Shown: one piece after another, positions 6,197 through 10,379 of the stretch
How positions within the stretch are numbered: the stretch's first letter is position 1
How the letters are laid out: every line of letters starts with the position of its first letter
Source of the DNA: XYB2-FULL-45-11 sp964360375
GTDB taxonomy: Bacteria > Patescibacteriota > Patescibacteriia > UBA9934 > GWF2-40-263
Direction of reading: 5' to 3'
DNA length: 13,064 nucleotides
Assembly (NCBI GenBank): GCA_964360375.1
Contig: CAYHWG010000029.1
Location: forward strand, 1-13,064
Made by a program: the position numbers and the translations under genes
Notes under the pieces: model-generated
What the model was told of the DNA's origin: nothing
What the model saw: the letters and a program-made list of their open reading frames with translations, nothing else
Database searches by the model: none

Positions 6197-6844
6197 TTAA
6201 CCTCGACAGCGCTTTTTCAAAAAAAGAAATCGTCCCGCAAAAAATACCGCGAGAAGAATTAAAACGGCAAAAAGATAATTTTCTATCTTGGAAATGACAT
6301 CTACGTATACCAGATACATCGATCCCACATACCAACCCGCGATCCCCAAAGCAGTAGAGCGCGCAAGCGCGCCAAGGAAGGTAATTGCCACAAATGTTTT
6401 CAAAGGATAACGCACTATTCCGCAAAAACCGGAAATTGCCACGCCTGGAACAACCGGCAACACTCGCAATGCAAAAAGCACAAATTCATCACCTCTTCCG
6501 CGAATAAGTTTACGCTCTATTTTTTCCACATCACCCCAGCTTAACCCAAGCCATTTTTTGCTTTTTTCAATAACGGGTTTTCCTCCCCAGTAACCGATAC
6601 CGTAAACAACCAGTGATCCGAGAGTTGCTCCAAGAGCAACCGGAAAAGCGATAACAAACAGTGCTTGCCAAGCGATCGTGAGAAAGCCCTCACGGACCGG
6701 CAAAAGAAAAAATCCTGCCATAAGCGGCACGAGCGGTGAAGGAATGGGTGCAATAATTTCTTCAAGTAATGTCGCCAAAAAAACGCCGAGTGCGCCGTAT
6801 TCCGTGACAATTGGCTGTATGAAGGAAGTTAACTGTTCAATCAT
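6197..6844 (-). CDS. DedA family membrane protein (VTT/SNARE-associated domain)
   Basis: A 215-aa polytopic protein of the DedA superfamily, proposed to act as proton-coupled lipid (undecaprenyl-phosphate or phospholipid) transporters or scramblases. Visible signatures: an N-terminal re-entrant-type segment with LEEIIAPIPSPLVPLMAGFF (27-46), small-residue helix packing ALGATLGSLVVYGIGYWGG (70-88), and the conserved ALRVLPVVPGVAISGFCGIVRYP (125-147) with R127, corresponding to the family's F..R.iPg.R motif. Hydrophobic helices close the C-terminus, which ends in KKRCRG. No Shine-Dalgarno is seen. It follows a possible small ORF by 21 bases. The substrate cannot be told from sequence. Confidence 0.9.
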   Translation of the reverse strand: MIEQLTSFIQPIVTEYGALGVFLATLLEEIIAPIPSPLVPLMAGFFLLPVREGFLTIAWQALFVIAFPVALGATLGSLVVYGIGYWGGKPVIEKSKKWLGLSWGDVEKIERKLIRGRGDEFVLFALRVLPVVPGVAISGFCGIVRYPLKTFVAITFLGALARSTALGIAGWYVGSMYLVYVDVISKIENYLFAVLILLAVFFAGRFLFLKKRCRG

Positions 6845-6865
6845 AAAAAGGCAGGAGGGATTTAT

Positions 6866-6997
6866 TTATTTTTTTCTTTTCTTTGCTTCAAGCGCACGAA
6901 TTTCTTTTTCATCAAAACACAAATAACAACCGATCTTTTTTGCTTTTTTTGATCGCACTTCTCTCTCCATAACAAAGGCAACATTATCCATTGCCAT
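6866..6997 (-). CDS. Possible small basic protein of 43 aa
   Basis: A 43-codon frame starting at ATG 6997 (alternatively 6991). The protein is very lysine-rich at the end, with a C-x-x-C pair in GCYLCFDEKEIRALEAKK (23-40), which might bind metal. It sits alone between the tRNA-Leu terminator and dedA, ending 21 bases before the dedA ATG. No strong ribosome binding site or promoter was found; TAGAAT overlaps the start region but lacks a -35. I do not recognise the family. It could be noise. Confidence 0.3.
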   Translation of the reverse strand: MAMDNVAFVMEREVRSKKAKKIGCYLCFDEKEIRALEAKKRKK

Positions 6998-7053
6998 TCT
7001 ACCATGTTCCGGCAGTGCTGAGATGGCTTTGCATTGATGGGTTGACGAGACGA

Positions 7054-7090
7054 CAAAAAACAAAACATCCGATTTAATCGGATGTTTTGT
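7054..7090 (-). terminator. Intrinsic terminator of tRNA-Leu
   Basis: ACAAAACATCCGAT (7060-7073) pairs perfectly with ATCGGATGTTTTGT (7077-7090). On the minus strand it is followed by TTTTTTG. The stem starts at the last base of the tRNA CCA. Confidence 0.9.
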
Positions 7091-7175
7091 GGTGCGGACA
7101 AGAGGACTTGAACCTCCAATCCCTTGCGAGAACCAGCACCTCAAGCTGGCGCGTATACCATTCCGCCATGTCCGC
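7090..7175 (-). tRNA. tRNA-Leu (anticodon GAG)
   Basis: An 86-base class II tRNA with CCA encoded. The acceptor GCGGACA pairs with TGTCCGC, discriminator A. The D arm TGGCGGAATGGTATACGCG is typical of tRNA-Leu. The anticodon stem CCAGC/GCTGG holds loop TTGAGGT with anticodon GAG. The long variable arm TTCTCGCAAGGGA follows, then the T arm GAGGTTCAAGTCCTC. It would read CUC and CUU. Its first base is one base after the TGA of the GIY-YIG gene, so it is probably cut from a shared transcript unless a promoter lies inside that gene. Confidence 0.97.
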
Positions 7176-7176
7176 A

Positions 7177-7416
7177 TCATTTCTTGAAACTTTTTATAAA
7201 TTCTCTTCCAACGCCTGATTTAAAATACTTTTCCCGTTCACGAGCAATAATCCGATCTGGGAGCTCTTCTTGATAAAGTAATTTAAATGGAGCGTAAGGT
7301 CGAGTACTTTTTCCTTTTCCTTTGTTGTGTTGTTCCAGACGTCTTTCTAAATTATCCGTCATGCCTACATATGTATAATCTTTTTGTTGACTTTGAATGA
7401 CGTATACAATGTACAT
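7177..7416 (-). CDS. GIY-YIG nuclease domain protein (YhbQ/UPF0213-like)
   Basis: A 79-aa single-domain GIY-YIG protein. VYV in MYIVYVIQS (residues 1-9) and YVG in DYTYVGMTDN (13-22) stand for the GIY and YIG motifs. NLERRLEQHN (22-31) carries the conserved Arg, and ARERE.YFKSGVGREF (58-73) the catalytic-type Glu and the usual ending. Stand-alone proteins of this size are frequent in Patescibacteria; the fold cuts DNA, but the cellular role is unknown. ATG 7416 was chosen because it begins the domain exactly; a longer frame to 7497 reads through a tRNA fragment and a palindrome. The TGA is 1 base before tRNA-Leu, and a 5' half copy of that tRNA lies 13 bases upstream of the ATG. This suggests a mobile unit targeting the tRNA. 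Confidence 0.85.
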   Translation of the reverse strand: MYIVYVIQSQQKDYTYVGMTDNLERRLEQHNKGKGKSTRPYAPFKLLYQEELPDRIIAREREKYFKSGVGREFIKSFKK

Positions 7417-7429
7417 ACAATATGGTGAT

Positions 7430-7479
7430 TGGCGCGCCTGCCTGCCGGCAGGCAGGTATACCATTCCGCCATGTCCGCA
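7430..7479 (-). pseudogene. 5' half copy of tRNA-Leu interrupted by a 20-bp palindrome
   Basis: Read on the minus strand, 7479-7457 is identical to 7176-7154 of the intact tRNA-Leu (23 bases, from the base before the tRNA through the D loop to TATA). Then comes the 20-base palindrome, then CGCGCCA (7436-7430), identical to 7153-7147. After that, two to three bases into the anticodon stem, similarity stops. The copy lacks anticodon, variable and T arms and cannot be a working tRNA. Confidence 0.9.
7437..7456. repeat. Perfect 20-bp palindrome, inserted in the tRNA-Leu copy
   Basis: CCTGCCTGCCGGCAGGCAGG reads the same on both strands. The intact tRNA-Leu has TATACGCGCC where this copy has TATA, the palindrome, then CGCGCC, so the insertion is exactly 20 bases (edges uncertain by one base). 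A one-base variant occurs inside the repeat at 2114-2160. Confidence 0.9.
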
Positions 7480-7497
7480 CAAACAGATAAAACGCAA

Positions 7498-7517
7498 CGA
7501 GATGATAAATCATCTCG
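7498..7517 (-). terminator. Weak hairpin after the diacylglycerol-kinase-like gene
   Basis: CGAGATGA (7498-7505) pairs with TCATCTCG (7510-7517) around a 4-base loop. On the minus strand it is followed by TTGCGTTTTATCTGTTT, a poor U-tract. It overlaps a possible promoter for the tRNA-Leu locus. Confidence 0.35.
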
Positions 7518-7530
7518 CGTAAAACATCAA
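7502..7530 (-). promoter_or_regulatory. Possible promoter of the tRNA-Leu/GIY-YIG locus
   Basis: On the minus strand TTGATG (7530-7525) and TATCAT (7507-7502) are 17 bases apart. A start near 7495 would precede the tRNA-Leu 5' copy by about 17 bases, similar to the layout at tRNA-Val. TTGATG overlaps the stop codon of the upstream gene. If used, the transcript crosses the tRNA fragment, the GIY-YIG gene and the intact tRNA. Confidence 0.4.
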
Positions 7531-8261
7531 GTCTGAAATACACGATCTTTCCCTGTAATTATTTTCAGACATTTCATTTCAACCGAGATATCAAAACGCG
7601 TTCCTTCCATCTCTTCTCCGTCCACAAAAATTTTAATCGGTTTTTCTGCTCGAATACTCATCGTTTGTAACGGAAGAGTACTTTCTTCGATCGTGGAGCG
7701 TTTAAAAAAACCGCGTTTTACATCCGCGCGAATGATCGCTTGCAAAAAACCGTCACACGGATTACACACCGTTGCAAGATTATTGATAAGCAACTCCGCA
7801 AACGATGTTGGAATGATGCGAAATTTATCTTCGCACGTTAGTTCTGCACGAAATTGCGGAACAGAAATTCCCATAATAAATTTACGACCATTCACAAGTC
7901 CGATATCAATCGTTTCCACACGACGCGAGGAAAGAATATCACAGGCAGCAACACCTTCTGGAACACCCATGAGTCGTGCGAGTTCGTTTTTTGGTCCAAT
8001 CGGGATGATGCCGAACACGACACGGCTTTCTGCAAGCACGTTTAATACTTTGCGAACCGTATCGTCATTTCCAAGCACGACAACGGTCGTCACTCCTTTA
8101 TCGATTTCATCACGGATCATTTCCTCCGCATTCCGAAACAAAGCAAGACGCGAAATCTTGCCAGCAATCCCAAGGTCCGTCAAACGATTTTCAACGAGCG
8201 CTAATTCTTTTTCAAATCGTTTGTTGCCTTGAATGAAGTCATCGTAAAGATAACAATACAT
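7527..8261 (-). CDS. Divergent diacylglycerol/lipid kinase-like protein
   Basis: A 244-aa protein related to the DAGK catalytic fold (diacylglycerol, sphingosine and NAD kinases). The order of motifs fits: TTVVVLGNDDTVRKVLNVL (58-76), GIIPIGPKNELARLMGVP (84-101), ETIDIGLVNGRKFIMGISV (116-134), and a C-terminal KIFVDGEEMEG...CLKII (210-235). In active enzymes the first motif is GGDGT; here it is GNDDT (64-68), and the second, usually GTxNDxAR, is GPKNELAR (89-96). One Asp is kept, but substrate, ATP binding and activity are uncertain. A good ribosome binding site, AGGAA, lies 8 bases before the ATG, and the gene starts 8 bases after the bactofilin stop, so the two are probably one operon. Confidence 0.75.
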   Translation of the reverse strand: MYCYLYDDFIQGNKRFEKELALVENRLTDLGIAGKISRLALFRNAEEMIRDEIDKGVTTVVVLGNDDTVRKVLNVLAESRVVFGIIPIGPKNELARLMGVPEGVAACDILSSRRVETIDIGLVNGRKFIMGISVPQFRAELTCEDKFRIIPTSFAELLINNLATVCNPCDGFLQAIIRADVKRGFFKRSTIEESTLPLQTMSIRAEKPIKIFVDGEEMEGTRFDISVEMKCLKIITGKDRVFQT

Positions 8262-8269
8262 AGCTATTC

Positions 8270-8635
8270 CTATTCCTCTTTCTCTCCCATGGAGATCCTT
8301 CCGTTCACGGTTGCTCCTGACGCAATCGAAATACGTCCCGTTTGAATATCGCCACTCACTCGAGAAGATGAGAGTAACTCCAGATTGTCTGTCGCAAGAA
8401 TATTTCCAACAACCGTTCCAGCGATCACAGCGCTTTTTGCCGAAACATCCGCGTGAATGACAGCACTCTCCCCGATTTGAAGAGATTGTGCTGTTTGAAG
8501 CGTCCCATTTAACTCCCCATCAATCACCACATCTCCGTTTGAGCGAAACTCTCCTTCCACACGCACACCTTCTGCAATAATCGTTTCCCCCGATGTATTT
8601 GCTCGTCCCATAGATTGTGTTTGTTTATTGAACAT
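8270..8635 (-). CDS. Bactofilin family cytoskeletal protein
   Basis: A 121-aa protein with the bactofilin (polymer-forming, DUF583) right-handed beta-helix pattern: short repeats such as GVRVEGEFRSNGDVVIDGELNGTL, SLQIGESAVIHADVSAKSAVIAGTVVGNI, RVSGDIQTGRISIASGATVNGRISMG. Bactofilins form nucleotide-free filaments near the membrane and help place cell-wall or envelope functions. The short N-terminus (MFNKQTQSMGRANTSGETIIAEG) may attach to the membrane. ATG 8635 was chosen: GAGGAA lies upstream inside the last argS codons, and the start is 4 bases after the argS TAA. A start at 8662 would overlap argS and add MRWSRKCNF. Confidence 0.9.
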   Translation of the reverse strand: MFNKQTQSMGRANTSGETIIAEGVRVEGEFRSNGDVVIDGELNGTLQTAQSLQIGESAVIHADVSAKSAVIAGTVVGNILATDNLELLSSSRVSGDIQTGRISIASGATVNGRISMGEKEE

Positions 8636-8639
8636 AAAA

Positions 8640-10346
8640 TTACATTTCCTCGACCATCTCAATTCCCATAAGTCTTAACCCATTTTTGAGGGTTTGTCCA
8701 ACGGCCATGACAAGAGAAAGGCGTTCCACTGCAATGTGTGCATCCGTCTTCAGCACAGGCACTTCGGAATAAAAAGAGGAGAATGTTTGTGCAAGATCAA
8801 ATAAATACTGAGCAACACGACTGAGTTCAAGTGATTGACTCACCGAAAAAATAAGATCAGGATAGGCAGAAACAAGAACAAGTAATTGATGTTCCATCGG
8901 AGTATTCAGATGTTTTGCCGATAAACTCTTTTTCGTCTTTGGCGCTTTTTTCAACAAACTTTCAATACGCGCAAGTGTGTAGAGAATGTACGGACCCGTG
9001 TACCCTTCAAACACGAGCGATTCCTCGAGATCAAACACAATTGGTTTTTCCATGTCTTGTTTCAACATCGAAAAACGCATGGCAGCATAGGCAATCGTAT
9101 GCGCATTTTTTGAAATATCTTTCTCGTTCCAATCCGGATGTCGCTCGCGTGTTTCTTTTGCTGCGCGCTCGACCATCTTGTCACGAAATAATTCGAATCG
9201 AATATCGTTTCCTTTTCTTGACGCCATTGCCCCGTCTTTGAGCGTAACAAAATCAAAAGAAAGATGGGTCAATTCTTTTTGGAATCCCATGAGCTTGAGC
9301 GTTGCAAACAATTGTTTCATCGCGTGTGATTGACGCGCATCTACGACATAGATCGATCGAAGGGCGTGATAATCCTCTTCTTTTTTGAGAGCAAGTCCGA
9401 TGTCTTTTGCATTATACAAAAGCGTGCCATCCGATTTTACCAATAAATTCACTCCAAGTTTTTGATCACGAAGATCAACAATCCACGCCCCTTCCGATTG
9501 CACAACGATCCTTTTTTTCATCAACTTCTCAATTTCTTTTTTTGTTTTTTTAATGAGATTGCTTTCAAAATACCATTCCTCAATTCCAATGTTGAGTTCA
9601 CGATACACCTGTTCCAAATAATCAATCGACCACGTACGCGTTTTTTTCCACACCGAAACTTCAGGACCTGTTTGATCTTCAAGATGTCGAAACACCTCTG
9701 CAACCTGTTCTTTAGCGTCTGGGTGATCCTCAAGATACTTCGTTGCTTCAATATAAACATCGCGCAAAAACGCAATACGATTTTCTTTTGTCACGACATC
9801 ATCCGCATGCAGCGTCATGATGGCCCAAACGGATTTTGCCACATGGGCACCAAGATCGTTTATGTATGCGTGCGGAATCACGTCATATCCATTTGCACGT
9901 AAAATATTCACGGTCATTTGCCCCACAAATAAGTTGCGTAAATGTCCGATATGCACATCTTTGTGTGTGTTCAAATTTGCATATTCCACCATCACGCGTT
10001 TATCTTTTCCGATCGAAGAGACCCCGTACGCATCTTTAGACGCATCGACATCTTTTAACACGTCTTTTCCGAAAACCTCGATCGCAAACGTAAAATTCAC
10101 GTACGGTCCTACGGCACGTATCTGTGAAATGGAACCCTTTGGTCCTATTTTTGCAGCGATTTCATTGGCGATTTCAACAGGATTCGCTTTTTGTTTTTTT
10201 GCCACATGAAAACACGAAAAGGCGACATCACCCATTTTTGGATCCGGCGGAACAGACAAATCTTCAAGATGCGGAACAAATCCGCCTCCGACGGCTTGTT
10301 TTAATTCGCGCAAAATTTGTTGTTTAACATTTTGGATTGGAGACAT
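8640..10346 (-). CDS. argS: Arginine-tRNA ligase (ArgRS)
   Basis: A 568-aa class I synthetase that charges tRNA-Arg. An N-terminal Add1-type domain (about 1-110) is followed by the catalytic core with VEYANLNTHKDVHIGHLRN (120-138, HIGH at 132-135); the usual SPNTNKP is altered here. YINDLGAHVAKSVWA (161-175), LLVKSDGTLLYNAKDIGLAL (301-320) and ASRKGN (375-380, KMSKS position) follow. FEGYTGPYILYTLARIESLLKK leads into the DALR anticodon-binding domain, ending in AVGQTLKNGLRLMGIEMVEEM as in other ArgRS. It starts 33 bases after the valS stop, with no clear ribosome binding site, and leads into the bactofilin gene. Confidence 0.97.
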   Translation of the reverse strand: MSPIQNVKQQILRELKQAVGGGFVPHLEDLSVPPDPKMGDVAFSCFHVAKKQKANPVEIANEIAAKIGPKGSISQIRAVGPYVNFTFAIEVFGKDVLKDVDASKDAYGVSSIGKDKRVMVEYANLNTHKDVHIGHLRNLFVGQMTVNILRANGYDVIPHAYINDLGAHVAKSVWAIMTLHADDVVTKENRIAFLRDVYIEATKYLEDHPDAKEQVAEVFRHLEDQTGPEVSVWKKTRTWSIDYLEQVYRELNIGIEEWYFESNLIKKTKKEIEKLMKKRIVVQSEGAWIVDLRDQKLGVNLLVKSDGTLLYNAKDIGLALKKEEDYHALRSIYVVDARQSHAMKQLFATLKLMGFQKELTHLSFDFVTLKDGAMASRKGNDIRFELFRDKMVERAAKETRERHPDWNEKDISKNAHTIAYAAMRFSMLKQDMEKPIVFDLEESLVFEGYTGPYILYTLARIESLLKKAPKTKKSLSAKHLNTPMEHQLLVLVSAYPDLIFSVSQSLELSRVAQYLFDLAQTFSSFYSEVPVLKTDAHIAVERLSLVMAVGQTLKNGLRLMGIEMVEEM

Positions 10347-10379
10347 AAGGAAAGGCGATAGAACGATAAAGACGTTTCA

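Noticed and set aside
7177..7179. UGA read as glycine (alternative code known in Gracilibacteria/SR1)
   Set aside because: TGA ends the GIY-YIG, yraN, kinase-like and 86-aa genes at the expected protein ends, and no in-frame TGA occurs inside conserved genes.
6866..7180. A 104-aa minus-strand ORF starting at 7180
   Set aside because: Its N-terminal 60 or so residues read through the intact tRNA-Leu and its terminator; only the last 43 codons are left as a weak candidate.
7430..7479. A second functional tRNA-Leu
   Set aside because: Similarity ends in the anticodon stem; anticodon, variable and T arms are missing, and the D loop holds a 20-base palindrome.
7177..7497. A longer 106-aa version of the GIY-YIG protein starting at 7497
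   Set aside because: The extra N-terminus is a translation of the tRNA-Leu fragment and the palindrome; the domain itself begins at ATG 7416.
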